64,000 bases of DNA. It comes from Adineta vaga (lineage: Eukaryota > Rotifera). Shown here piece by piece: positions 12,001 to 25,466 of this stretch; position 1 is the stretch's first letter; each line of letters opens with the position of its first letter. Location of the stretch: contig CP075494.1 of the NCBI GenBank assembly GCA_021613535.1, positions 14,508,001 to 14,572,000 on the forward strand, written 5' to 3'. Under the pieces are notes generated by a model. It saw only the letters and a program-made list of their open reading frames with translations. It had not been told where the DNA came from and searched no databases. Made by a program: the position numbers and the translations under genes.

Positions 12001-13498
12001 TCATACTTCCGTATGAACTTCCGTCGTAGAACATGATTTTCGACCCAATAGAAAATATGTACGCATTAATCCTTTGCCTTTAATATCAATTTCACCTCGT
12101 TCTTCGAAAATATATTGTTCAGGATTTTTCAATCGTTTATATGTTTCGATACTTAAATGAATGCGTTCTGGTAAACCAGTCGATTCCATTCGATTGGCAA
12201 CATTCACTGTATCACCAAACATACAATATCGAGGCATTTTTGAACCAATAACAGCAGCACACACAGGTCCTTTCAAAATGAAACTATTGTAAAGCAACAA
12301 TCGATCGAATGAAACAATCAAACACACCTGTATGAATTCCAATACGTAATTTCAGTTCAGCAAATGTACGTGGTACACGAACTTGTTGTTTACCACGAAT
12401 TAAACTTAATGACATGTTAATAATTTCATTTGGATGCTTGAATTAATAGAAAAATTCTGTTCATTATTAAATTATCAGATACATAAACTTACTCTATCAT
12501 CATTTCTTTCGGGTGCTCCTGAAACTACCATATAAGCATCTCCAATTGTTTCAACTTTATACACATCAAAGTTTTCCAAAAGAGAATCAAATATAGAATA
12601 TAATTGATTTAACATATCACAAGTTTCATTAGCTGAACACATACTAAATAGAAACATGTGTTAAGACTAGTTTTTTGCTTTCTTGTTTACTAATTCAAAA
12701 TTCATCACACCTAGCTATATGAGTAAATCCAACAATATCAGAAAAATATACAGTTACTGAATCATAATATTCTGCTGGTGCTTGTCGTCCATTGATTAAA
12801 TCTTTTGCAACACATGGTGGTAAAATTTGATGAAGTAATTTTTGTGTTAAACATTTCTCTTTTTCTAATTCAACAGTTTTAAGTTCCAGTGAACGTGTAT
12901 GACGTCGTGCACGTGTATATAATGTTAATATCGTATAACATAGTAATAGAGTTATACTAATAAATACAATTACTACAATACTTTTAATAATACATATTTT
13001 TGGATACTGGGTACATAATGAAATTTGTTCCATCATGATTTCATTTTGAATTATATTGGATATAATATCATTTAAATAGATAAAATCCAAATAGATCATA
13101 AGAATGAGAAGAAATGCACTGACAATGGTGATAGATAATGTGAAAAGAACATGACGAAGTTCGATACGAAGTGTGGAATGAAAGTTTTCTGATATGAATG
13201 AATCATTGGTAATAGTACTGTCCTGAGAAATACGCGCTCGTCGATGTCGAAATGAACTACGCATCAAATAGAAATGACGAAATAATGGATATGATGTTGA
13301 CGAAGAAGTATTTATTGTATCTCGACGAAATGGTGATTGAAATCGACGAAGACTAGCATTGAATAAACTTGTCTGTCGTCTCCATTTCATATTCTCGTGT
13401 GTATTTGTTTTCTTCATTGATGTTCGTGAAATTGAATTGATTTTCTTTCGATCAATCGATAATGAAGAATCAATACTTTGATAATCTACATAGTTCAT
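12001..13498 (-). CDS. Short two-pass membrane guanylyl cyclase
   Basis: Four exons (13498-12711, 12643-12493, 12436-12328, 12269-12001) give an in-frame protein of 438 residues. Residues 1-115 are basic and S/R-rich. Hydrophobic segments lie at ~117-139 and ~169-193, with a ~30-residue loop. A signalling-helix linker follows (~203-240, ending [14 protein letters not shown]), then a class III cyclase domain to the end. Metal-binding aspartates are present (D254 in FSDIVGFT, D298 in [10 protein letters not shown]). The guanine-selecting pair is present (E294 and C365 in [14 protein letters not shown]), as are catalytic N372 and R376. It should therefore make cGMP at a membrane. Unlike receptor guanylyl cyclases it has no extracellular ligand-binding domain and no kinase-homology domain, and unlike soluble cyclases it has no HNOX/HNOB region. 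A missed upstream exon is possible, but the N-terminus reads as cytosolic. Confidence 0.9.
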
Positions 13499-14516
13499 CT
13501 GTAAAATATACTAAGAACTATATGCCGTAATCTGAAGAAAAAAAACGACAAAAAACAATGCAAATAGATATTCTACAAAAAGATTTACATGTCGACTAAT
13601 GATTTGTCTTTTCTTCGATCGATTATATACAAATATCGTTCTTCATTTTTGTCGAATATTCTTTGCACCTCTATATATTAACGATTGTAGCGTACGAATA
13701 ACATCTGTCTATATATATAGCTAAAAATATGTTATCGGTATTTTGCTCATTCATAGATTAAGAATAGGTCATATATATTAAAATAACATCAGATATCTAG
13801 GAATATCTGTCTGGGATGTCGAAATGTAAAAGAAACGGTTTATGTCTATACACATATACAAATAGTTTTTAAGATTTCTTGACTAATTTGTCCTTCGAGA
13901 TAGATATCCATATGAAACAAACAATTTGGGGAAAGTCGATGTCTTTATATCATCAATAAATAGTAAATGATGTGCACAATTGATTGATATCAGACATGAC
14001 TGCCACCTTTTTGAAGGTCATATATTCACTAGAAAGGATTAATTTAACTGTATTTCATGTCTTTAAATTCTTATTTGTATATGACAAACAAACTTGAAAT
14101 GTTTAAAGTCTAATAATATGATAACAATTATCTACATTAAAACATTACGAACGATAAGAACGGAAAAGTGAGAAGAAAAAAAAACGAAGAACTTAGAGGT
14201 CAACATACGAATTAAATAAGTTATTCGAAAATGTGTATCTTACGTGATTCATAGAAGGATGGAAACATGCTACGAAGTAGAAAATCTATTCTTCTTTTCT
14301 GTTATTGTTTTCGTTGTTGATAAGAGAAATAGACATCGTCGTCATATGCTGTGAGGTATAGTGAGCAAAGACATCGTTTACTCAAACAAAATAAATATGA
14401 ATTCAAACGGTTCTTCAAAGGTAATCGAAATAATATTTTAGATAAATTTTTTCTTTTATCAATTAATTTGATTTTAGCCATTGACATTTTCAATTAGTAA
14501 TTATCATTACAATAAA
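13499..14516. promoter_or_regulatory. Divergent promoter interval: guanylyl cyclase / 7TM receptor
   Basis: A 1.0-kb stretch lies between two divergently transcribed genes and must include both promoters and 5'UTRs. It is AT-rich with no clear shared motif. No core element can be assigned with confidence. Confidence 0.4.
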
Positions 14517-16452
14517 ATGAATCAATCATTAACCACTGAAGATGATTTTGAATGTGTCAAAGTCGAGGTGAGAAGAACGTTCGAACCGACTTTACCGAAT
14601 TGGCATGAATTACGTCAGGTTCGAGTAGTGCGAGCTTGAAGATAGATTGATTAATTAATAATTATATGAATATTGTACATAACGCTACATATTTTTGTTT
14701 CATCTAGATTTCTGACTTGGATAACAGTTCTCCAAATCAAACAACTGTCAGTTTAATGAGATGCAAAAAACAAATCATACATCCTTTTCGTAATCTTTTA
14801 TGTTTAGTAAGTCATTGCAAAAATGTATTCTTTTCCATCGATAATATTTTCTGTTTTGTTTGTTCAGATTGGTTGGAGACCATTTGGTGCTGATAGTTCA
14901 AAACGTTCATCAATTTTAATGAAAATTTTTAATATTATTTATCCTATTTTCATTTTAATCTTATTATTATTTAATTATACATACGAAATTATTGTCTGTC
15001 AAGGAAAACTGAATGTTGTCACTGATACCAAAGTATTAAAAAAATTTCTTTCTCTTCGATCATAAAAAATTCATTATTTTATTAGACTACAACATCTACA
15101 ACAAGTACTTCTACATATTCTCCAAAAGAAAATCATACAATGTTAAATTGGAGTTCATTAATACCACCAAAACCGATTCATATTGTAAATGTCAGTAGTT
15201 TGTCTTCACCGGTTTGTGGTCATATATTTACTACGTATATTTTACCTGATATTTTACATATTGTTGCCTTTATTATTGGTTTTATGTATTTTCGTATTAC
15301 TGAAGGTGAACCTATGTATTCTCTTATGGAAAAAGTATGAAGAATGATAATAGAATGAACTTCTTCTTTTTTACTATAGTTTGATAAATAGGTATTTATT
15401 TGTGCTGATCAAAATATGCGTAAATTCAGTCCAAATCGAGTTATCCGACGTTTAAAGTATACATTTTTGGAAAAAATCTCACTTCGCATACCTTTTTTTC
15501 TTTCTCTAATTAGATTATTCTTGTTGATTGGAAGTATTTGGGTACTTGCATCTGTTGCTACACATGCACTTTCGAATGCCATGAATGATTTTGCTCATCC
15601 ATTGATATTCAATCGACAAGTTCAACAGCAAAGGTTTCGTTATTAGTTTCTTTTACATGAGTAAAATATCGTTTAATCTATTTGTAGAACTTCGGTCAAA
15701 TACAGTCTGTTTATTCTTGATATTTTCTGTCTACTGGTTTCGAATTGTATTCATTTGGCAATTGTGATGAATTTTGTTTCGCATTGTGAATTGGTTGTAT
15801 TCTATTGTAAAGCGATTCGAACACGACTAGAAGAAAAATCGATACATCTTCTAGAAGCAATGAAACAAATCTTAGATCTTGGCTCTTCTATCAGTCAATT
15901 GAATGGTTCAGCTTCTCGAATGATGTCAATATTAATTGTTTATTTCCTCGAACGTACAATCTTAGGTAAAAAGTCTCCTTCAAACATCTATAAATTTTCA
16001 AAATAAATATCACTATAATGTTCTTCTAGGTCTCATTCTATTGATGCTCAATCAAATAAATAAACCATTGATGTATGTTTATCGAGGTCTTTATCCAATA
16101 GTATGGTTCTCTATTCTCATATTCTGTCTTGCACAAGTAAAGCTTATTCGATTTGTTGTACAATAGATGTATTATCGTTTGATTTTATTCTTAGGCAGCA
16201 CGAGTAACTTCGAAATGTGATAAATTTCATCGAATTAGTCTTTCCATGCGTGTCTATGGTTATCGCGCAGCAACTTCCAATGATCTTGATGGTTTTCTAC
16301 TCTTTCTCGCACAAGCTGAATTACGTTCGAAACTATTTGGATTAACTGTTCGACCCGGTAAAATTATTTCTATCATGGTTATAACTATTGTGTTATGTGT
16401 TATTCTCTTACAAACCAATATTATTAATACAACGAATTTTTTCTTCCAATAA
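14517..16452 (+). CDS. Gustatory-receptor-like seven-transmembrane protein
   Basis: Eight exons (about 14517-14618, 14708-14806, 14868-15032, 15086-15334, 15392-15633, 15688-15965, 16030-16136, 16195-16452) sum to 1500 nt, giving 499 residues. Hydrophobic helices include IIYPIFILILLLFNYTY, TYILPDILHIVAFIIGFMYF, FFLSLIRLFLLIGSIWVL, SLFILDIFCLLVSNCIHL, MMSILIVYFLERTI, YPIVWFSILIFCLAQAA and IISIMVITIVLCVILLQTN. The first loop has several N-glycosylation sites. The last helix, with T then hydrophobics then LLQ, preceded by FGLTVRPGKI, resembles the conserved TM7 end of the insect gustatory receptor/GRL superfamily (TY-x5-QF). The ligand is unknown. Exon 1 could instead end at 14567 at a better donor (GTGAGA), 51 nt shorter and still in frame. 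The 7TM reading is strong; the family call is moderate. Confidence 0.6.
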
Positions 16453-16554
16453 ATATATTGTTTTTCTTTAAATAACAAAAAACTATTCATATACACTTTC
16501 TATCTGTTAGGTTTTCTTTTTTCACATGATTTCGAGAAACGAGGCGAGGGTTTA

Positions 16555-17942
16555 TTAGCAAATGAACGAACAGAGATGATGTCGTTTAGTATTATTGATC
16601 GTTCTTGAATCTATATCATCATAAATAATTATTGATTTTGATCTTTCATTGATATATCTTGGAAGAAATCTTTCGATATAAAGACGTTGAGTAATTTCCG
16701 TTGCTACATAATCTGAACTATTTTCTTTAATTAATGATAGAATAAAGAAACCATCCGATTCAAGATAATCATTTGTAAATGCTCGAATTTTTGTTGGATC
16801 TTTGATATCACGTGTGGATGAATGCTTTTTTGTATGAAGACGTTTGCGAATAAAATCAAAACGATTTTGTTCAGTAATTGCATATAACCAATGGAAGAAA
16901 TCAAATATATTCAATGAAATAACCAGTACGTACCAAAAATAAAGTAAGGTAAACATTTGTTGATTGAATAGATTCAATGGTAGAACACAGGGTACTGTAT
17001 ATTCATGAGAAAGTTTTGGATGACCAAATTCTCGAATTGTAAAATCACATAGAGTTGTTTTGGGAAATAAATGTGATTCTGTATCCCAATGAATACCTAA
17101 ATATAGGAGATAAATTTCAAGTTTAGGTACGATAAAATTGTCATACCTCGAAAAAACCGATCTACAACTTGGATACCATAAAATGCAAAATTTGAACCTA
17201 ATATTAATCCTAACAGATATATTTGAAATAATGATACGCCTATATACATTAGTTTTGTTGTTAAATATAGAACAACAAGATAATTGCCAAGATATTTTCC
17301 TGTCAAACACCAACCACTTGTAAAACATTGGTGTAATACATTCAAATGAGTACGTGTATGATGTTGTCGACGATGATCATTACAATATTCATCAATAGTA
17401 TCAATAATATGATTGAAGCACGTTTTACGATGTTTTGAATCTGTTGTAGGTTGCTTACAATCATAAGATAATTCAATTAAATCACGTAGTTGTATGCCAC
17501 TTTTTAATCCTAATGTATTCCATGATAGACGTGGTATATAGAAAAGAAATGCTTTTACTAATAGAACAAATGGAATCCATTGATAATACATTATTTCACT
17601 TTTTCTTTTTAGAAGAGATGATTTAGGTATTTTATCGGTATGTTCAACATGGTAAGTATTCTGAACGAAACATATCGATCGAACATATTCATCATAGTTC
17701 GGTGTGAAAAATGCTGGAACCTAAGAAAGATTAGGCAAATCGTGCTGATTTACGATAACAAAGAAAGAAAACCTTACCCAACATTTGATCTGATCAGTGT
17801 AAAGACGATTCATATTAAGAATCGCAAAAGCAACTAAAATCGCTACTGTATATTGGTAATTAAGTCGATCCGATATGACATCATCATTACGTTTACCCAA
17901 CATCATAGTCGAAGCTCGACCCATAAGAGAGTGAAAATCCAT
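16555..17942 (-). CDS. Innexin (gap-junction channel subunit)
   Basis: Three exons (17942-17778, 17720-17147, 17096-16555) sum to 1281 nt, giving 426 residues. The innexin signature YYQWIPFVL sits in the second helix. Other family landmarks are RLNYQYTVAILVAFAILN (TM1), FFTPNYDEYVRSICFVQNTY with loop cysteines, CVLPLNLFNQQMFTLLYFWY (TM4 region) and ILSLIKENSSDYVATEI in the C-terminal domain. Innexins assemble into gap junctions or hemichannels that pass ions and small molecules between invertebrate cells. Length and element order are complete. The stop is only 102 bp from the convergent stop of the 7TM gene. Innexins are multigene families, so the exact paralogue is not assignable. Confidence 0.95.
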
Positions 17943-19545
17943 TTTTTGAATGTTTTCAATAAAATTACAATACAGTCAAATGGAGTTTTTGCTTGTATGT
18001 TTCTGGCGATGATGTATATTAGAATGCAGACAACTAGTAACTTGCTGTCTGTACTAATCGATCATGCTACATAAACGATAGACTATTGCCTATCTCTGTA
18101 TATATCTCTCTAGAAAAGCCATCAGTATTATGTTAGTCTATCTATTCTATCGCCTAAGAGAAAACATCAATTACTTTTTTTTTCTTTCATATACTTGTGA
18201 GATGATATAATGAGAACGAGAAAGTGGCAAATATAACAATTCTTCTCGATGTATGTATAAGGAGAGTGATGCTTAATTTTCGTATCTATCATATAACTAA
18301 TCTAGAACGTTACAAGAATGATATATAACGATAGATTAACTCCAACTTTTCTTTCTTTCTTTCTCTCTCTCTATCTCAACAGATGGAAGTAAATATCACT
18401 ACCTATTGCCTCGTAGCTTCCCCGGTTATGTAGACGAGCACGATGGACGTAACAATCATGTAAAGGCAAGTGTATGACATATCATCTGTTAGTAATCATT
18501 GATATATTTAAGCTACATTCTATCGGATACGAGCGTATCTGTGCATGCAATCATAGCCGTATCAATATCAATATCATATTTGAAAAAAAATCAATCTTAT
18601 CCATTCTATTTTATTTTTTCTATTTGTGCAGTATTTGTCAAAGTCAAATAGTAATCTAATTCACAAGATCTTGATTTGCTATATTCGAAAAGAGTTGTTT
18701 AGTAAGACAATTGTAAGATTACAAGGCATTCTAGCATACCCTTATCATCCGTTAGTATGCATTATCGATGGTTAATGAACTACTATCATTCGAATTTATA
18801 TCTCTCATCTTCAGATCCCTGTACAACTGATGGTGTTGTTGCTGTCAGCTATTACATTAACCGATATACCGTTGTGAATTGATTCATTTTGTTCTTGATC
18901 CTATATGAAATTTAACATTGTACAACATCTTTCATTGTTTTCTGAAATATACAAGTATTGGTTTTATTGAAAGAAAACTCCTACTACCTGAACTATTCGT
19001 ATCATTTTGATTTCTCTTCTTCAGTTCAGAAAGCTAATTTTTCAAGCCAATTACGATTAAATGACTTTTTCTTGTATTTATTAAACAAAGACTAAACGAA
19101 AGAACGAAACTGCTTATTCAACGACCACTGATACAAATATAACAATATCACTAATATACGATTGCATTCGTATTGTTTATTTTCAGTAATAAATAATTTT
19201 GTTAATCATATTCTTTGTAGTAATGAAATTACAAATACTGAAACATCGTAGAGCAGATCAAATCATCTTTACAAAGCTGGAAGTTCAACTAACACAGTTA
19301 TGATTCTAAATACTACGAAGAATTCTTGAAGTTTGCACACAAAAATGATCAGATCTATTTATTACATTAAAATTATAGTTATTCATTCTCATTTGTTCCC
19401 GTGTGTTAAACAGAAGAAAAAAAAACATAGTTTTAATTTAAATGAATACAAGAATAAGGTCACAACAGACAACGAAAACACAAAGTGAGAGTATAATGTG
19501 TAAATTAGATACTGAATCTCACTGACATGTATAGTTAGTTAATAG
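17943..19545. other. 1.6-kb gene-free interval
   Basis: Lies between the 5' end of the innexin gene and the 3' end of the Ig/FN3 gene, both minus strand. It includes the innexin promoter region and a short pyrimidine-rich run near 18350-18375. No additional gene is supported. Confidence 0.5.
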
Positions 19546-22500
19546 CTAAGTACGACGTTTCAATGAGCTAGAATCAAATGTAATAAGAACAGGACTAGGT
19601 TGAACTGTACGTGAATAATGAGAAACAGGTAATGTTGGCTCAAAACTATATCGATTTGCTAAATCGAGTTCGTTCATTTCTGGAACAGCTTCAAGAGGAA
19701 GACGAGAAGCATTTTTGCGAGTATCTGTATCGACGTATGGTATAGGCGAAATGTTTCCAGATGAAATTGATTTGTTTTCATCAGCAGTTGTAAATGTAAG
19801 ATTAGATGTGACAATCGCATGTGGATTATCAATAGATTGAAAACCACGTGTTAATTGTGATGTAGCAATTGGATTAGAGATGACAGAATCACGACAACGT
19901 GGAACAGTTGCCACTTTAGCCATATATATTGTTGAATCAGTGTAAGAATCTTGTGGAGATGGTGGTCGAAGGCAAGATGGATTTGTTTGAGGTAGGATTC
20001 GGTTTTGAGGCATATATAATGGTGTTGTAGCCAGATCATTTGTTTTCAAAAGATTTGCATGATATCGATCAATTTTCAAATGAGAACAATCACCCAATCT
20101 ATATGAAACGCAATGAAATATTTTTTTTCGATTCAAAACGATTTATCTACGTACTTGTATCGACTAGAAGGAAAACGCCACCATTTCCATTTTTTATCTG
20201 AGAAAAAAAACAAACAAACGAATTTCACAAACTAGTTAGATCCATTTATCAATATTATCGTTTTCCTTACCACATTCAATATCTGTACAGTATGTTCGTC
20301 GATAATGATGATATTTGAATATACAAAATACACATACACATATTGATCCAATAGTTAATAAAATGAGAATACAAAGTAATAGAATTAATACTCGACTTGA
20401 TCCACTATAAGCAAGAATAGCATTGAATTCTAAAGAAAATAAAAGTATATTTTCATGGGAATAAAGTGAAAAAATCAAGACGTACGAATATCAATTTGTG
20501 ATTGAACAGGAAAACTATATGTACCAATATCTGAATAGGAAAAAACTTGTACAATATATTTCGTTTGTTTAACATCTTTGATCAGGTACGACCGGATTGG
20601 ATAATTAACAACAATAAATTGTTGTGATTGTCGATTATTAAAAAGAATTGTTGAACGCCATTGTATAACATAAGAAACAATATTTGTTGTTGATTCCATC
20701 GTAGTTGGATGATCCCACGTTATATAAAGATTTGATCTTGATTGAGATAAACGAAGATTTTTTGGTGATGTTGGACGAGAAAGATTTACTTGTTGTGGAT
20801 GATGTAAATAATCAATAGATACATTTTCAGTAGTATTTAATTCAATTGTTCTAATTGAAGTAAATGTACCGAGACCTAAATCATTTTCTGCAACAATTGT
20901 TATTTCATACATTTGTTGTAATTTTAAATCGAATAATGTAAATTCAGTTGTATTAGTAGGTAAGACACGAATTTGATGCCAATCTCTTTTCTTTCCATGT
21001 AATAGTCGATACCAAATTATAAAATATTGAGATCGTCCACCATCATAACCAGGTTCCCAAGAAATAATAAGATCAGATCCTAATTGTTTGTATTGAACAT
21101 TATGAGGTGCTTGTGGTGTCGTATCTAATAAATCATAATCAAATATTTTAATTGATAACTAGTCAAATATTTCAACTCACTTTCAACTATGAGCAATGTC
21201 GTGATGTTTGTAGTTGTATGTTCATTTGATGCTTGACATACATACAATCCATAATCTGTTTTATCAATTGATTCTAATGTTAAATTACCAGTAACTTCTT
21301 TTAATTCATTAGAATCCTAAAAATATTAATGAAAATAATTACTTAGATGATAAATAAGAGAATTGAATCTTACTTTAAACCATTTAATCATTGGTTGTGG
21401 ACTTCCAAAAGCAACACATGGTATTACTAATGGATCTCGTTCATTGATACGATAGATAGATTTTGGTTTTAGAAGAAATTTAATTGGTTCTAAAATAAAT
21501 ATTCATCCATGAAATATTTATGTCAATAACAATGAAGTCAAACCTTTTGTTTCTACAAAGAATGATAGACTATCACGTCCAAATCCTTCTGAATTTTGTG
21601 CTCGACAAAAATATTGACCATCATCAATACTATCCACAGATTTTATCACTAGACTATAATCTGAACTGATCGAATATGCACCATCTAATTAGAAAATATA
21701 CAATAAGAATTTCGATTTCAAACTATCTTTCTATTCATTACTTTTCGATTCAATACGTATCGATATACCATTTCGATACCAAGCGACAGATTGAATCGGT
21801 GGATATGCATTTAATAAACATGGACAGATACCAATTGAACCACGAATTAATGTGAGATTTTTTATCTGACGATTTCTTGTCGGCATTGGTGGATCTATAA
21901 ATTGAATATGAATCATTTATTTTATAGAATATTCAAGGAACTTACATTTAACTATAATTATTGCTGGTTTACTTCGAACATTGATTGTTTTCGATGCACT
22001 AATTATACATACATATGATCCATGATCCGAAGGTTCAATTCTTTGAATATTCAGCACACCGTCACTATATGTTCGTATACGATCTTGTGATGCAATTATA
22101 TCCGATATGGGAAGATCATCTTTCAACCTAATATATACAAAAAAATATATACATCGTTTGATAGGTGTTGTTATCTGATATTACAATCATACCAATAATA
22201 TTGTAATGGTTCACTACTTTCACCCTCACATTTTAAAATTAAACTTTCATTGATTTTAACTGTTTGACTTTGAGGAAATTGTCGCCAATAGATTGAACCT
22301 GTTTTTCAATTGAATAAAATAAATAAAAAGAATGTTATCTCTCTCTCTCCCTCTCGTTTCTTACCACGTATAAGAAGTTGAAAATCGTGTTGTATTATTC
22401 CCAATCGATTTTCTCCCATACATCGATAATGTCCAACCATTCGATCATCAACATTTTGAAGAGTCAATCTTTATATTAAAAGAATCAAGTCATATCGAAT

Positions 22501-23232
22501 AACAAATAACAAAAATACATACTGTTGAGTATTGTTTGAAATTAATTCTAAATCATCCTTTCCATTTATTTGTTTATTTCTCTCTAAAATCTTGTACCAT
22601 GTTACTATTGGAACTGGTACTCCATATATTTGACAAAGAAAATTAACTGTTGTATAATATGGAGCAATTTGTAATGGATTGGATAAATTGAGAAAACGTG
22701 GTTTCTCTAAAATTAAATGTTTATTATTGTACGATAAAAGAAATAAAGAATATTGAATAGAGAAAAAAACTTACCATTAACACGAAATATAATAAAATAT
22801 TTATCTTTAATATCAAGTAGACCACGATCAATTAAAATCAAACGACATTCAAATGTATCATTATCATTTAATTGTACATTATCGATATTTAATGAACCAT
22901 TTGATAGAAGAGTATATTTATGATGATAGAAGTCATCAATATGTACAGGATAATCATCAAATTGACTAGCAATTGGTTTAGTATAATTATTGTCTGATCG
23001 ATACCATTGAAGTATCGTTGGAAATGTCCATTTTGTTCGATCTATTGGACAAGGAATAATAACATTGATATCACCTATTTCACTATCGATGATTATTGAT
23101 GATGATGATGCTGTAAGAGATGGAATCACATACACTATAGAAATTGAATGAATTAATTCTTTTAAAAGACAATAGATTCTTACCAAAATAAAAAGTTAAA
23201 AAAATGTTGTTGATTGTTAGTAGAATCGACAT
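19546..23232 (-). CDS. Ig/fibronectin-III cell-adhesion receptor, turtle/IGSF9-type architecture
   Basis: About 14 small exons give an in-frame protein of roughly 975 residues. The order is: a signal-like N-terminus (MSILLTINNIFLTFYF), five Ig-like domains, two fibronectin-III domains, one transmembrane helix and a ~240-residue cytoplasmic tail. Ig hallmarks appear in each domain, for example DNDTFEC, MVGHYRCMG, SDHGSYVCI, DDGQYFCRA and TDYGLYVCQA, with W residues in the C strand. The FN3 domains begin at TPQAPHNVQY and TSPKNLRLSQ. The helix is RVLILLLCILILLTIGSIC. Five Ig plus two FN3 is the layout of Drosophila turtle/borderless and vertebrate IGSF9, which act in neuronal adhesion and dendrite patterning. 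The tail is S/T/P-rich with no catalytic domain. Orthology is inferred from architecture only. Confidence 0.8.
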
Positions 23233-25466
23233 AGAGTAATGACATAATTTAATCAAATGAACATTTCAATCACATTATTAAATCTAAAAATATACGTTCA
23301 GGTTTCATTACATCTATATGATTGATATATCTTGATTAGAATGACAACGAATGTATAATGTATATGTGAGATTCGATTTTTAAAATAAAGTTCAAACGAA
23401 ATCATATCAAATGAAAGAGAAAAAGAATATATAACACGGACAGACAAGACATATGCAATAAAGAAAAATGAAAGTGTTCTTATTGAAATTGAAACAAATT
23501 CTTTGATAAAAAATAGCAGACAACTACTTGTACATGCATATACAATTCATTCGATGACATTCAAAAGTGTGTGCTCGACTTCTGTTCATTCTTTCTCTAA
23601 CTAACAGCAACAACGTTATTTTTATTCTTCGAAATATGAAGAGTTCTCATCTTATTATTTCACTCATACCCACTCAGACTTATAACTGAACATCGAAATA
23701 AGATGTATCATCTATTGAGAAGAAGAAGAAGAAGAAGAAGAAAGAAAAGAATGACTTTATAACGTATTATATCAAAAGGTTCCGATAGCCTTGGTAAAAG
23801 AATAAGATAACGATCTTATTTTCTTGCTGATTAACAATAGCTAGAGCAGAGGTCAACAAAAAGAAATAATCATACGGCGAACGAGAACGAGTGTTTTACA
23901 TCAATCATATATGTTTAGAGTTACACCATCAGAATGATGACGATGATGTTCATTTATTCAATAATGTAACCACTTACTTATTCTCTAACAAAGAAAAGAG
24001 AAAATTACAAACTAATTCAGTTTAGAAGCGCTATGAGCATGGCAACATATATATATATAAAATACACACATACATCCACACAGATTAAATTGAAAGTAAG
24101 TTAGATGAAGCATACAATTCATATACTTTATATGTCGAAACAAGAATAATTGTCCTGTCAACTTGCTATCGAAGTGGAAGAGGAAAAAGACAGGCAGATG
24201 GACAGACACACTAATTATGTATTGTTAACGGAAGATATATGTAACTAAACACACTAGAAAGAGAAGATCACGTCACGCTATATGAACATTTAGAGATGAA
24301 ACAAAAGGTCTTTTTTTTACCAATTTATACTTTTACATGAAATAATGATAAATAGACAATCGATTATTCAATTACTCAGCAGAGTCTTTCTCTAATATAT
24401 CCATCAGAAATATGAACACAATAACGAGAATAATGGACAATAAGTCAAATAACATGTCTCTACTTTCTTTTCTCGCACATATGCATACAAAATTGTACAT
24501 ATTGATATGATTACATAGTCTCACGAATATCAGCCGGAAGGAAAAAGCTTGTAACAGCTCTGTTCAAACATCATTGTGAATGAACATCATCAACCAAAGA
24601 CAATAAATATACAACATAGCATCAATAATTCTCCAGGTTTATACATGTATATGCCATTAGAGAAGAAGAAAATGACCAGTGAGAGCGCGCAACAGAGAAA
24701 GTGTATATGGCGAGGTCAGCGAAAAAAGATAACATCATAGATTCTTTTCTATATGCCAATCAATCGATCTCCTACAGTAGTATGTCCTTCTCGGGTTTTT
24801 TTTTGTCTTCTCTTTTTGATCTTTTTTTGACATTATCTCTACATTCGATACCTTTTCAACGGGTAATATAATCATGATTCTTCACACAAAAAAAAAGAAA
24901 CTAATCAGATATCACTCGACAAAGAATCCACTCAATGTCCAATAGTCATTCAAAAGAATAGAAAGTCTTATCAATTTCTCTTGCTCTTTTATTCACATTG
25001 AAACACTTTTATAAAAGATAAAATGTAATAAAAATAATAACTACTCACTTGAATTAAACATAAACACATCTCGCTTGTTTCTCCTTGTTTTTCTATTCTC
25101 TTTCTTCATATCGAACAGGAAATTCATGAAACAATGCCTATCCTTATTCTATTCTGTTGGGTGAAGAGAAGAGCCAATGTTCGCATTTGACCATAGGCTA
25201 TTATAGAACGCGAAAAAGTGAAAACGCCATCTTCAAACGAAACGAACCAAATGTCCGTCAAGAAGTGAACAACACATTTTATTCCATAACGATTCATTTG
25301 TCTCGTTCATCTATATTTCACTTGACATATGTGTGCATAGATCATTTCTAGTTGGAAAGATTTGTTATATTAAAAACAAAATTCATCAGATGTATTCATA
25401 TGAAAAATGTGATTCCATCTCAATCATTTTTTTTTTGTAAAAATATATATCATTACAAAAGAGGTA
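23233..25466. other. 2.2-kb gene-free interval
   Basis: Upstream of the Ig/FN3 gene and downstream of the TRPM gene; it should contain the Ig/FN3 promoter. It has a GAA run near 23723-23745 and an AT run near 24048-24060. No gene is supported. Confidence 0.5.
23723..23745. repeat. (GAA)n microsatellite
   Basis: About seven GAA units upstream of the Ig/FN3 adhesion gene. Confidence 0.8.
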
